From Ancylostoma caninum (lineage: Eukaryota > Nematoda > Chromadorea > Rhabditida > Ancylostomatidae): 64,000 nucleotides of DNA. The notes under the pieces were generated by a model, which was not told the DNA's origin, ran no database searches, and worked only from the letters and a program-made list of their open reading frames with translations. Below, piece by piece: positions 1 through 13,200 of this stretch. The DNA is taken from NCBI GenBank assembly GCA_037903475.1, contig JBAJFG010000261.1, positions 558,001 through 622,000 of the forward strand, read 5' to 3'. Each line of letters begins with the position of its first letter. Position 1 is the stretch's first letter. The translations under genes and the position numbers were made by a program.

Positions 1-3000
1 CGAACCTTTTATCTTGTATGATCAACGAGAAGAAGTATGCTTATTTGCTGCTTAAGCTCGATCCCCTCACGCAATTTACGTGCAAGGAGTTATCCTCAAT
101 AACCCACACATTTAACACAAACATTCTAGATAGAATGAGGAATAAATCATTCTTGATAGGTAATGGTTATCAATTCAATGTTGTTATCCATTACTTGTTA
201 GTTAGTTATTTGTTTAACTTGTCTTGTGTTGTGTGGTCACAGATCCACACTAACGAATATAAAAAAATATATATTATATCATATATTATATAATGCACAT
301 TATGAAGAAAAGAAGTCCACTCGAGGTAAGGTTTTAACTTCATATTACACAAGGTGATGTCCTCCTCGCCGTACCGACGAGTTCCCGGGAGGACCTATCT
401 CTTATACCTATTTACCCGTATATGGTAAGGGAACGAAACAGGCAAATAGGCAGAATTTCTTTATGAATTTCATAGCTCTCCTATCATAAATTCTTTATAT
501 TACATTAATAATTTCATTGAAAATAATTATCCAAGCAGCAGTAGAGTGACGTTATGAGTTCAGTCATGGGAACAGAAGTTCGATGGAGGACATTTCAGCT
601 CCCTTGCTAAAGGGTGGCATTAGGACCCGCCACGAAATGAGATCATGGACACGGTGCCTTTAAAAGAAAAATTCGGAACTCTGGTCTGTTTTTTGGATTA
701 TTCTGTGTTCAATTTTCAAAACATTTTTGCTCCTAGTCTGCTCCAACTTCTTTTTGCGTTGATAACGTTAGCAGATAACATCTTAGTTTTTGTTTTGTTC
801 GCACTCGCTTGTTGCGGTGTGCTTTCCTTGTACGGAGCATATTGAGTGCATTTGATCAATAAATGAATAAATAAGCTAATGATGTACCGTTGTGTACTTA
901 CATAGTTGAAAAAACGAGTAATGTTTTCTCTCTATCTTATATGATTTCACCGTACCTTAAGGATAATAAGGTGCAGAGAATATACATAAATCAACCAAGG
1001 TCCCTCGCAGACAGAATATGTACATGCGGAAAGGTCACATTCTTCAATAGGCAAATGCATGTGAGTCACGCACGGAAGTGTATTTCCTCGAAAAGAACAG
1101 CTATCCAGGTCTGCAGAAAATGAATGCTATAGCTACATGGTTGTGCGCCTCGACATCTAGTGGCTCAGAGATTATTACACGGGAAGAAATCTGTTATCGG
1201 ACGAGTTGCTCATTTCTTAGAGAGGGTTCTACATATATTTTCTTTACATATATCCATACAGCGGTTTACACGGTGATAGCTACAGAACTTCTTTCCACTA
1301 ATTTTTGTTCACCTTTTTGATGCAATGATAACATCTACTTCACCAACGAATCTAACAAAGGCAATAATAGTTCAACGCAAAGGAAAAGATCCCACAAGGG
1401 AAAAAGCAAAATGGAACTTGCTCCAGTGATCAAGCGACGTGGACATACCCGTATCCCAATGGTTTTCTTTCCCGGAATTCCCTGGTTCTATCACATCACC
1501 AACAGTGCAACCTTTTAGGCACAGTTGCCCAAACAAATATACTTATAGAAACATTCTCCCTTCGAGAAAATGTTAGTGCCCTTTATGCGCCTTGAAAATT
1601 GTATAGTCATTGCGAAAATCCGTGATATTCGACACCGAATTTCTCAACCGGAAGAAACGCTGCAAAACACTCGTGTTCCGGTTTGAATTACATGTGAGGT
1701 GTCCTTGCGTGTTGTCGCTCGTAAACGTATGCCACTTGGACTTTTTGCCCCACGTTTTTAATACCATTTGGAGAACTCTACAGCTTTCCTGAGAGAAAAC
1801 TGCAACCAACTCACTTTTCCTGTCTTTGCAGAGAAGCGAGTGGATCACAGCGCTCCTTTCCAGAATCGGAGGAGTCGCAAATTTAATATGAGGAAACTTT
1901 AACGAGGTTCACAAGATGAGCTGAAAGAAACTGCGTATTCAGGGAGTACAGACATCTGCTAGTAGCGCACGTCTAGTCTCATAGCACCCTGTTTTTTTTA
2001 AATTTATGCTGACGGTTCTCCAAAAGTTACGAAGGAAAGATATTCCGTGATGTGGGTGGAGTGGGTTTTCGAACTATCCTCCGCTTAGATAGAGGAATCT
2101 TACAAAAATCGTATTTGAGAATTTAGTCACTGGAATGCCCTTCCTTGAGTAAGGTCCTGCAGAAGAGAACTGAACTTTCACCAAATTTTCAATCTTTGAG
2201 GCAACTTTGGCTTTTTTGCTGAAAATTTTTGATGAGACAATTTCAAACACGAACAAATCAGAAAAAAGAAAACGCAAAGTACGTATAAGAGCACAGAAAG
2301 GTCAGCCAGAGTGTGGAGCATGGGAAAAAATGAGACAAAACTGGAGTTTCCCACTTCGTGGAAACCTAGATAGGAGGGATTTCGAAGGCAAAACTGAAAA
2401 TTCAAATTCAACTAAAACTGGAGGAAGTAAAAACGACATCCCTATAAGATAGATAGAACAATAATCAGAAATAAATATTTGAAAAATAATGACAAAAAAG
2501 AAATGGAAAAATATATTCCAATTCAAATTTTCTGGACTATTTTGTGGCGTATCCCCTCCTCTCATCCCCACCTCTCCTACTGCTACATTCCATCCAAAGG
2601 TAGAAATGGAAAGGAATTCCATGAGATTTTGTATTCTTTCTCTTTCTTTCTTCCTCCCTTCATTTTATTATATCTGGTTTTTAATTTATTGAGTGTAAGA
2701 GGCAACAATGGGCGTCTGCCCGCTATCTTGGGTCTTTACTCTTATGGATAAGGAGGTGATGTGAAGAGAAAACTCATAACTCATTTCTCTTTTTTTTGTT
2801 TCCCGGAAAATGCTGATGTTCTTCCGTCGATTCTGTGCGAAATTCCCCCGGAAAATAAACGAGCTTTGCTCGACTTTTTCCACTTGTAAAGCAGTCAGGC
2901 AAGCCACGCTTATGATTTATTAGTTTCAGAGCTTAAAATAGACGGAGTTTCTCGAGTTTTTTCTTAGAATCGTAGTTGTGAGTGGTTTTTGCGACTACTC

Positions 3001-3480
3001 GTCATTCTCCAAGATTAGCAAGGATTACGACGGATTTGCTGCATTCATCGCACTGCGCCTATGAAGTGCTTCCATTGGAATAATTATCCGGCCAAGCGGA
3101 AGAAATTGTGCCACCAGTGGTCCAAGATTAAAAACTCGCTGATACTTTACTACTTTTTATGCTCTTTCGTGGAATTCGCTTTCATGACAATAAGAAATTG
3201 AGTAATAAGTAATTGTGGACACCATAGATTAAGAGCAATTTCTCACTCATTTATTGTATCCTACAAACTCTCATAAAAATCACTCTAACGGTGGAATTAC
3301 ACAGAATAACTTTATGATTCTTGTACGCTTCTACGTTGATACGAGGCTACGATTCAACCTTGAACAACGACTATGTAAGTAGTAGAGGAAAAGGCAAGAA
3401 AGTACCGTCTACTACGGTACATATGAGTGGGAGAAATCTATAACTTGGAGCATCGTAAAAGCTGGACCAGATTAAATTTG
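1..3480. other. gene-free stretch, left end
   Basis: I find no coding exon, RNA gene or mobile element that I can support here. Open frames are short and have no recognisable domain. One + strand frame at 645-845 codes a hydrophobic tail (LLFALITLADNILVFVLF) ending in a stop, but it has no convincing splice site and no known family. The composition is ordinary AT-rich nematode intergenic or intron DNA. Confidence 0.5.
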
Positions 3481-3779
3481 ACCACAGTTCGGCGAAATAT
3501 TCAAGTTAGAAACAGTTCCAGTGATAGAAATGTTTCTGGTATATGCATTTTCCGTAGTTGTTGTGTCCTCGAACAGCGGGTCGGAACAACAGGTTTATTA
3601 CTGTAGATAGGGGGAGTATATGTATGAGATGGCAATCGTAAGGAACTGTACACAGATGTGTATAAGGATCGAGAAGGATTTAGAATGGTAGCAAAAACCT
3701 GGATCTCAAAGCCCCATGAACAAATCGCTGACAAGCATTTGGCGAAACAGGTTCCTGGTCGCAACTGAAACTTGCTTGC

Positions 3780-4292
3780 CCCAAAGCTTGTCGACAAGTA
3801 GTTTTTCCCTTTTCTTGTCAACATGTTGTCGGGTTCGAAGCTTGTCTTCAACTTATTTTCACCCGTCCCTGTCGAATATTTCGCTTTTTTTTTTGAGTAA
3901 CAACTTCTGAACAGTACAAAATCACTCAGAATTCATTCCCACCATTTCCTGAGAGCAGTAGTTAATGTTCGTAGAAAACATAAGTTAACTGCCAACGGTT
4001 ATTTTGAATTGTACCACGGCAACCTTTGCCCACGATGGTTGTATCCTATATTATGCGGTTGAGCGAACTTGACTTTCTTTGTCGATGAGTTGGGTGAAAT
4101 GTTGTCGATAAATTGTCGCAAGTCGTTCTTGGAAGAAAGTAGTTGACAACTTGTTTTGGCTTGTACTTATCGACAAGTTGTCAGGAGATTTGATAGCTGA
4201 CAACTTGTTTTTAGATGACATGATGACGTCAAACTTGTTGACAACGATTTGCAAGTTGAAATATTGTCTGCAATTTATACCGGGCAAAGGTG
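3780..4292. repeat. cluster of TTGTCGACAAG-like palindromic motifs
   Basis: The words CTTGTCGACAAG, GACAACTTGTTTT and ACAAGTTGTC recur at least eight times in both orientations between 3780 and 4265. The segment from 4017 to 4292 is bounded by CCTTTGCCC and its inverse GGGCAAAGG, so it may be a degenerate foldback element. No protein product is supported. Confidence 0.5.
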
Positions 4293-4299
4293 GACCGAC

Positions 4300-6550
4300 A
4301 GCTCGTTCTTGATGTTCTGAGAACAGAGATATGTGTTGGCCAAGGGTGCGGTCCTAGGAATATCATCCTTTCTATTATTTTCTCTGTCAACATGTCATTG
4401 CTCAACAAAAAAGGATTTTGTATTGAAGGATTCCTTCGTAGGGGTTGGTGCTTCAAGGATGGGCGGAGCTGGTCGAGAACACGCTCCTGCGTAAGTCCAT
4501 CTTTGCCAAGGTTTTTGGTGAACACTCAACTCGGAATATGTATGGAAATGAGTTTTTCCGGGAAAAGATGAGAAGTCATTCATATAAATGGACGTCGTTG
4601 GATAAATGCTATAGCGCAATTTCCTGGACAATTTTCGAACTGAAAAAGTCAGTCGACAAAAAAAAACTAATGCTCTTTTTGTCAATGGTATCGTATCGGC
4701 GCTGGCAAGAGATAGAGAAAAACATATTTCGCATTTAATTAATTACTTTTTTATTTTTTTAATATGAAGCTCAGCCTCTGATAACTCCTTGATGTGGACC
4801 TCCTGGATTTCTTGGATCGGCTGCACTAGAAGTTCTTGTCTCCAATGAGGCCGAATAGCCAGGAATTCCACTCTGTGTAAGGTAGCAAACCGTCAAGACT
4901 TGCCACCAACCTGGTGCAATGATTTTCCAGTGTACCTTGTTGTTTATCATGTTTACCATGTATTAGGTTGTTGGTTGTTGCGAAAATAATTGCCGTTTTT
5001 GTGCATGCTCAATCAAACTTTTCTCTTCTGCCCAGTTTGAGCAACTTTAGCCCAATTTATGTGAATTTCTGGTAGGGCTCTTCTTCTCTTTCGAATCTTT
5101 CTTGTTTCCTGAGGGTTCTCATTGGTCGAGAACAAACTATGAGCCGACGTGATTTTCAGGTGATTATGGTTGATGACTTCAAACTCGATCACTCTTCTTT
5201 GGAGGTAGGAGGTATTCTTGCGTTTGTTTTGCCTTGGAATCGCCTTCCCAATGCGCTGTAAGCTATTCAATCGCGAATTCTTCTTCCGTCGATTTTGATC
5301 CACGAAGCAACCATGGTCGTGACCACAGGTTGTTCCTTGACGATCAAGCGTTGAGAACAGTCATAGAATCTAAACCGGGTCCAACCTGGACGTTGAACGC
5401 CGGGAAGAGGACTCACCATACTGCAGTTTGAAAACATTTGACTCCAATCGACATGGCAAGAAAGATGAGGAAGTAAACACCCCACGATCTGACAGATGAT
5501 CAGCGTTTCACCCGCTGTGACATCTTTCCTACCCTGATTTTTCGTCTAGAAAACTACCCTTGTCCAGAGAGTGTGATGGTTATAGATGGAGCTTGTTTCC
5601 TGTACGATAAAAGGAAGCGTGAATTTGTGTTGGTAGGTAATTAATCCACTTCTTTCCGAATGCAATACACCCCCCCCCCCCTCTCAAGAGCTTTCGTTAT
5701 GCTTCATTCATCCTCTGGACAATTTTCATCTCCATGTTTTCATTCTGGCGCATTACGGACGTCAGAACTCCGTGTGCCGCCATCTGTGCCCTCATCGCTC
5801 TCGCAACCGTGACGACTTCCCGACAATGGTGGGCGAATGGGAATGACCACTTGAAGCCTCCAGAGACTTTCACACCACATCAATTACGAGAAATGGGAGA
5901 CTAAATAAAAGTGCTGTTGCCGTTGAAGGTCACAAAACTCCCGGAAAGAAAGTGCAAAGCCTCCGTTTTATGATTTGTTTGGGTCCATGGAGTAGTGAGA
6001 ATCTGCAAAGTCCGAGCGCCATGTTGGGAATCCTGGGGGTGATCCATTCACAAGTTTCTGGCGTCATCCTGAAGTTCTTCACCCCCACAACTTCCGCTTC
6101 CTTGTTTCGTGAACTTCTGCTCTCATTTCTATTAATCCCCTGAGTAGATTGTTGGGGAACACGGTTGATTGCCGTCTGTTCTGTTTGCCCTTCACAACAT
6201 TCCCTACCTCCCATCGGGTTTCACCCTGAATAGCTGAACTTTCTCTTCTTTTGAAATAAACAATCATTGAGGCATATCCGGCGCACTTTGAAATGAGCCA
6301 GTGCCTTTATGTACTTCGTGGTCCCGCGGTGGATTTCATCCATTTAAAAGGGAACTGCAACTGACAGAGCCATAATTCATCGCCCTCATTATGACCTGTA
6401 CGGTGGGCAGAACTTATCCAAACAGCACATTGTTTTGCTTCTGGAAAGGAGAGTTCACCTTGTAGTCAAACTCAACTGGGGGGGGGGGTTGTTTTCGGAC
6501 GTTTTACCAGGACGGGTTCTCAGTGCACAAGTACAAGGCTTGGATTTATC
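4300..6550. other. gene-free stretch with a poly-C run
   Basis: No exon, RNA gene or element is supported. A run of about twelve C bases lies near 5670-5682, and a run of about ten G bases lies near 6479-6488. Open frames on either strand are short and unlike any family I know. Confidence 0.5.
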
Positions 6551-6552
6551 AC

Positions 6553-7272
6553 TGGGATTACTCGTGGTAAACATGCCAAAGGATCTAAATTTAGCCTTTA
6601 TCCGGAGCCCATCTACATCTCCGCCCATATGTGACGTTGTCTGTACCCAGCTGCTACTCACGGTTAATCAAACCGTAAGTATACGACTACCCACCCTTCC
6701 AATTCACGCGGGCAAAGTGCGTTTGGTTCAAGATGTGAACGATTCACTTTCATGGCCTACTAGGCCCAGATCTATCACTGAGATTTTCCATGGCAATCCT
6801 GTTAACAAACTCAGGTTTACCGTTTAGCTGGCTCCCATCACAATATCTACCCATACGTGACGTTGTCTATACTCACTATACCTAGCTATTGATCAAGGGT
6901 AATCATATTCACGGGCATGAGATTACCCATTTTTCCAATAATGCGTCCGCGCCTTGCCCTATAGCTAGTTAAACTTTACTTCATACTTCACCCCATGGAC
7001 TGCTCGTGAGTTCATCCATCACTGCCACAACAATAGTAAAGTATAGGGTAATCATGATGAACAAGGGAAGCTCGATGTTGAATGCCATCCTTGGCCCGAG
7101 TGGCCGCTCAATTGCCCAGTGCCCGAAAGCATCATTGGAAAGGGTGGGTAACGTCATACCCATGGGCATTAGCTAGGTATAGACAACGTTACGTATGGGT
7201 AAACATGTTGATGGGTGTCCGGTGAAGGCTGAATTTTGAAACGGTGACACGTTTACCATGGGCAATCTCAAT
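6553..7272. repeat. degenerate foldback repeat with duplicated motif
   Basis: The motif CCCATAYGTGACGTTGTCTRTAC occurs twice in direct orientation, near 6626 and near 6850. It occurs again inverted near 7175-7200 as GTATAGACAACGTTACGTAT. The outer left arm (about 6553-6655) matches the reverse complement of about 7170-7270 with many substitutions, sharing for example TGGTAAAC, CCGGA-CCCATC and GACGTTGTCT. This is best read as an old foldback or MITE-like element. The several short frames inside it are not real genes. Confidence 0.5.
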
Positions 7273-7279
7273 AATGCAT

Positions 7280-10200
7280 CTGAACACAGATTTCAGTAGA
7301 TTAGGTTAGAAGGTTTTTGCGGTAGCCAAAACATAGACTTGCTAAGAACCCCATGGAAATTTGAATTCTCTGGAAACACACGCGAAAAAAGGGTGGCATC
7401 AACTAGACCTCAACTACCTGGACGCAACAGTCGGCGTCTTCGCTACTCGTTTCAGGGTCCGATTCTTAGCAGATGCAAGTTATTTTTTAGATATTGTTTT
7501 GCTGTTTGCTGAACGGGAAGCACTAAACATAAATCCCGTCACAATTTCCATTACTTGCACGGGGTTTCCTTCTGCTGTCTTTTTCTTCGTCATTGTATCT
7601 TTGACCAACTCTATGTACCTGCACATTTGCTTAAAAATCAGAAAAATAGGTCGGAACAGGTCTCGTCGAACAGAATTTTCTGGAAATCATTGATCTATGT
7701 AGATTGATATCTGTCCACTGACAAGGTACCCATTGACTGAGTTTCTTTAGATATTTTATTATCTACCATTACCATTATTCACCTACTTTATTACTTATGT
7801 ACTGTATTTATTTTCTATTACTTGTTTGAACTAATATATTTCAATATTCGTAGTGATTCCATCGTTAGAAAATCTCATACGAAACAGAGATGGACCCTAT
7901 AGAATAGCGCTGCTTCCTTATGCACATGTTTTTTTATTCTTTCATTAGTGACCCTATCTTCAATAGAAATATTTCCGCATCCGCTCGCGGTTGATTCAAA
8001 TGCAATTACGCACGTATGTATGCATCTGCGGAGGAAGGCATTATCTATAGAAAATTACAAAACTGCAAAAGAAATGAGTGCTCTGCTACGAGCAGAACCT
8101 CATCCATAATTTATCCAGAATTTGTCCTTTTGAGGACGTTGTTTTACTAATTGGCACACGGTCGAGCAAAAAAAATATTCACTTGGTAGCAGTTGCATTG
8201 CAGAAATCGTCAGGCCGGGTGGAGCTAGGATAAAACTGGCTTCTCCGCCGATTCGGTAACTAGGATGAAAAAATAAAACTACCAAAAATATTGATTTTAA
8301 TGACAAATAATGAAAAACTAATACTCAGAGAAAAATATACCAACACAAATTCTTTTCACTGCATGATTGCCCTTTGAGTTCCTTTAGACTCCCACAAATG
8401 AGGGCTGAGTAGGATTTAGAACATGTGCTGAATCCATCTTTTGTTGGAAAAATAATGAATTTTAGTAGCATTTTTTTTGAAATGAAAAAAGCGTCATTAA
8501 CTGAACATCATAGCGGAAATTCGAAGGATCGAAAGTGAGGCTGAGGCCAAAATTTCATACCACTCCGGATCTCATGGGGTAGTAATCTCCATACTGGGCT
8601 CTGCTATTGGCCGATTCATCCAATAGTTCAGCGACGGAGCCCATTCCGAGTACACCGCTCCACAGCAATTTTATCACGGTCTCAGGTAGTTAGCTGTGAA
8701 CGCCTCTTCTATATCTATATGTTGATCTATTTACTTGACCGAATGTGAGTACAGAGTGTTCCATTGAAATGAATCAAACATAGGAATAACGAAAATGTAA
8801 AGGAGACGCGTAGGACACGTACGCCAGTGTTCGTATTCATCAAAGTTACCGGGGGGAGGGCTTTAGGGTTCCCCGTTATTCGGAATGAGCATGTTACTTC
8901 CATAGAATGTGCTCTACCTCACTATCTTTACCGTTACCTTTCAATACTGACTGAGACTAGCCTTCTCTACCAATTCAACCCCTTTTAACCTGGAAAACTC
9001 GTCCATGTGATAGCTAGAAGAGCGAGTTAATCACATCCTTCCCCGCAACGTTCATAGTTCTATTCTCTCCTGGGAATATGTTAGAAACAAGCACGCACTT
9101 AATCCCTACTCTGGGGTATCTGCTAGCTTCAAGCGATTATCACAAGATAATCTCGAGCCCTGTAGGCTTAGACCCCTCTGATGCCTTCAAAATAGATCCA
9201 GAAATTGGTGGAGACGATGAACTTCGAGAATTCTTCTCTGATTTGCAGCCAAAGAATACTCTGCGTCTAATCCACTGCTTGCCACGTGAGAAGACATTGG
9301 GTCCTTTCGGCCCAGACATCCCACGGACTTCTGAATGCAAAGGGCAGAGAGCCAGCATTTCACATCACTCCTCTCGACTTCTGCGAACCATTGTGGAGAT
9401 AGAGGAATCCCACGCATTGTCGCAGGGAGACTAACTAGGTCTTATGAAGGTTAGGTTGATACAAACCTATGGGTCATTCGAGTGTCGCCACCGTAAAATC
9501 CCAAAAATCACGTCATCCGTGGGATTTGGGGGATTTTCGCATAATGTTTGTAATAGTTGGCTATCGAAAACGAAGAAGAATAAGTATCCAAAGCAAGATC
9601 AGTTACGCGGGTGTTCACCAACTCACGAAGAATGTTTAAGTTGAAAGCATATGTACATATTCGTCCAACATATTGTGCTGTAATGTAAGTAGAGCTCAAT
9701 ATAGTTGGCGAGACGTTTGAAAGTACGCAGATAGTACCATCGCTTTGTTCGTCTGACTCTTCTGACTCCTACCATCGCTCTAGTAGCTATTCATTGTTCA
9801 TTATGTTGAGAATTTCAAAATTTCGCAAAATTTCTTGGGAACTACTGATGCGAGGGTAAAAGCTTGGGGCACTAAGGGAATCGCAGAATTAGTCTAATTC
9901 TTAACCCCAGAACCAGAAGTGTACAAATTCGTAAACTCTAGACAGTTTACAATGTTGTTAATAATCTGTTTATCTATCATTCTAATCCTTTTTCTTTCTT
10001 GCTGGACTTCATATTTTCATGCAGCTTTGTACAACTCCCTTCTTACACTTTAACCAGCTGTCACCAACTTTTTTCAACGAATTCATTAGTTGCCTCGAGC
10101 GTGCTTACTGATAGTGGTCGAACGCAAAAAGTTTCGAAATTCCCGAATCTCTGCAAGAAAATTTAAAAAATCTGAAAGAAGGAGAGCACCTAATAGCAGT

Positions 10201-13200
10201 CTCAATATGACCCCTAGATTTGAGATCCGAATTTGCTTTGGATACTATAGCGTTTCCATTTTCAGAATTGCTCGTTATTACAAAAGCCATGCGCAAATGA
10301 CGTGAACCCCGGAAAATTTCAGATTTGTACATCAAAGGGTTGCCGCCCTCGGGCTCCGGTCTGGAGTTCCTCGGGTCACTCCCTCCCTCAAGACAACGCT
10401 TTCGAGGGAAAGCAGACTTGTGATCTCAGTGAGAACGCAAACACAAAGTCCTTTGCTCTTCTATTCCGTACTTTGCTGAATATAAGAGCTGGCTATTGTT
10501 CGCCAATTAAAGAGTGGACACACTTCGCCTTTTGGGCCTTTTCATCGGTTGTGTCTCTTGTGGAGCTCTGTGCCGGCATCTACGAAATCGACAAATTTGC
10601 TTTTCGAGGATTATTCTGCCAAACGATCTTGTTAAAAGATCCAGAGGTCTACCGAATCGTGTCCAAGCCTTCAAAAGATTTAGGCAGGCCTGATTAGATT
10701 TACTCAAGCACTTGGATTAAGTTAGCCTCACTTATTATACTTTAGCAGAGTAGCTCTCAGAAGTAACACTTTGGTTGTTGTGTTTATGCCGACACAAGCC
10801 TCTGCTAATGAAGGATGGAGAGACAAGCACGAGGCTCGCTCTAGACGAGGTCTCGTATATCAAATTTACCTTGCCCTAACAAATTACCTCGGAGCACTTG
10901 CTATGCAGAGGCAGCACCGGAGCTCCAAACAACACCTCTGTTGCCTAATTGTTTCCCAATTGTTTCTTGTGCTTCCCTTTAAGGTAATTGTTCCCAATTT
11001 TCCACATACTCGCACGTACTCATACATATGCATACGTATATGCACGCGTAATCGTAATTGTCAAAAATGAGCAGTCTGTGGTTCTCAGCAGTTTCTGACC
11101 CCACAAACTTCAACACGCTCTCTTAGGTTTATTCGTATTGTTGAATTTTCGCGGAAGTTCTATGGAAAGGGTTTGGCTGGCGATTTTGACCCAACAGCCC
11201 ACGTGCTTCATCCAGCAGTGGTTTTCCTGGGCGAATTTCTCGGATTACCACTTTAGGAAAAACACTAGAGAGGCTTGCGAAAGCTCGTGGGAATACATTG
11301 ACCAGCTATGAGGATATGGGAACGCTACATTGGGCAGATTTCATAGAACAAACACGACGCCATCGTGGACCACGCAATTTTTGAATGCGGAACCTCAGCC
11401 GAGCATATGAGAATAATAGAGATCAATTAGAGTGCCTGTTGCAAATCTGAGAAATAAGACCCTCTTTCTACAAGACCCTCTTTCTACAAGCGGTGCTAGT
11501 ACTGTCTCCCCCGAAATGTGACGGCAACAATTTTCCCAGTTATTATCTCTGCCCTTGTTGTCTGTTCGACGTTCTGCGGTTTTTACGATAGAAAAGTGGC
11601 TAGACAGAGAATCAAATTATCCCCAAATTCGGAAGAGCCGAAGATTCCACTCGGGAAAAATGGAGGCAGAGATGCTCAAACTCTAATGTCCGGGCAGGTG
11701 CCCATTCCAGAAAACGATGGAATTTCGACAGTTAGTAAATGAATCGCAGTGGCGGAGCAACATCTTTCTTTCTTCATTTACATTATATAATAGTTGAATT
11801 TTTCAGCTAGAAGAATAGAGCCCGCCCCAACCGCCAGTGTCATCCGTTACATTAAGGACCGAACAGCATAAATGATCTTTTCGAATTCGAATATTCGATT
11901 TCGAATAAGTTGAAAAATCTAATGCTCGATCAAGAGAGTAGCAGTGGTCTCCGGAGGAAAAATAGAGGTGTAGGGTCTTTGCTTTCACGAATATTCGAAT
12001 TTTCGATTCGGTTTCTAATAATGGGAATCGCGCTGGCTACCATTCTCATGTAAAATATGTCCAACGTTACCCGAAAATTAAAAATTCCCACTTAAATCTT
12101 CTCACAACGGGCTGGGTACTCGTGCATTGGCTGGCGCAGATCAAAGGTGAGGAAACCAGACGAGAAAAAAAATGATATGAACGGAAGGCTTCAGCAGAAA
12201 GACGACTCATTCACTGGGAATTGTCTCAAAATCCAATAGCTAAAAATGAAAATTTCACACGCAATAATAAGCCAGAAAAGATGAAAATAAGCGAATCAAA
12301 ATTCTCTTTCATAAAGCAGTTCAAAAAACCTCTGTCTGTCTCTCATTCCTTCCCCAACCCTCCCCCACCTACCCGTGAGATAGCAACAGCCACGGATGTT
12401 CTCGGAACACAAAGCCACGAAGGCCTTATATTAGATTAATCTACGCTGCAAAAACTTCATTCCAATGGATGGAAGGGCTTCATCTATGAATAAAATGACG
12501 ATGTTTCCTCAAAATTTTCCCAATTTTCCTTATCCCTCACTGTCGACTACTCGAGTAAGTTACCCTTTTCGGATTGCTCGTTCGCATCCGAATACATTGC
12601 TGGAAGCAGGAGTAGTGGATAAAATGTGGAAATTTAAAGCATGCTCTCACAAAAGCTCAAAAATGACAAGCACATATATCATGAGTTCCGAACTAGAGTA
12701 CTACAATCACTACCGGATACATCAACCGAAAATTTCGAATTTGTGGTGAAATTTTTCAAACAGCAGAAGATTGAAAAAAGTGGAAAGATGAAATAAAAAA
12801 GAAATAGAAGAACGATACTATATCAAGGTACACACTGATAAAGGAGAACCGATCCAATGAAACAGAAGGAGTAGTGGTCGGGGTTGACCTCCAGTTACCT
12901 ACTTCTTGCGCAATCCCGAGGTTCCTTTCTTTCATGTCTCGTTCATTTTCCATACAAACCTGATTTGATTTGATTTATTCGGTCAATATAAAGCAGAAAA
13001 TTTTGTGTTAAAAATAGTTAGAAAAATTCTAATTGGTAAGGATCTGCTGGAGGGAATATCATTATTGTTGATGATCACAATGAAGGGAGTCTGCGGACCT
13101 ATAGGCGTAGGCTAGCTGGCATGTGAGTCGAAAATATCAAATCAAGATACACATTCACACATCATTTTTGCATGCGATTCTTTTGGTTCCCCACATTTCC

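Noticed and set aside
7361..7693. 110-codon + strand frame with a TM-like segment (FFFVIVSLTNSMYLHICLKI)
   Set aside because: It is superficially like a GPCR TM5 but on the opposite strand to the receptor, with no flanking splice sites and no other transmembrane exons.
7700..7735. - strand VDRYQ as the DRY box of the missing GPCR TM3 exon
   Set aside because: The codons before it are not hydrophobic, there is no splice acceptor at a fitting place, and a stop follows within a few residues.
11140..11420. Possible retroelement integrase tail (NTLTSYEDMGTL-like)
   Set aside because: Only a few residues resemble the family and stops interrupt the frame, so the similarity is too weak to annotate.
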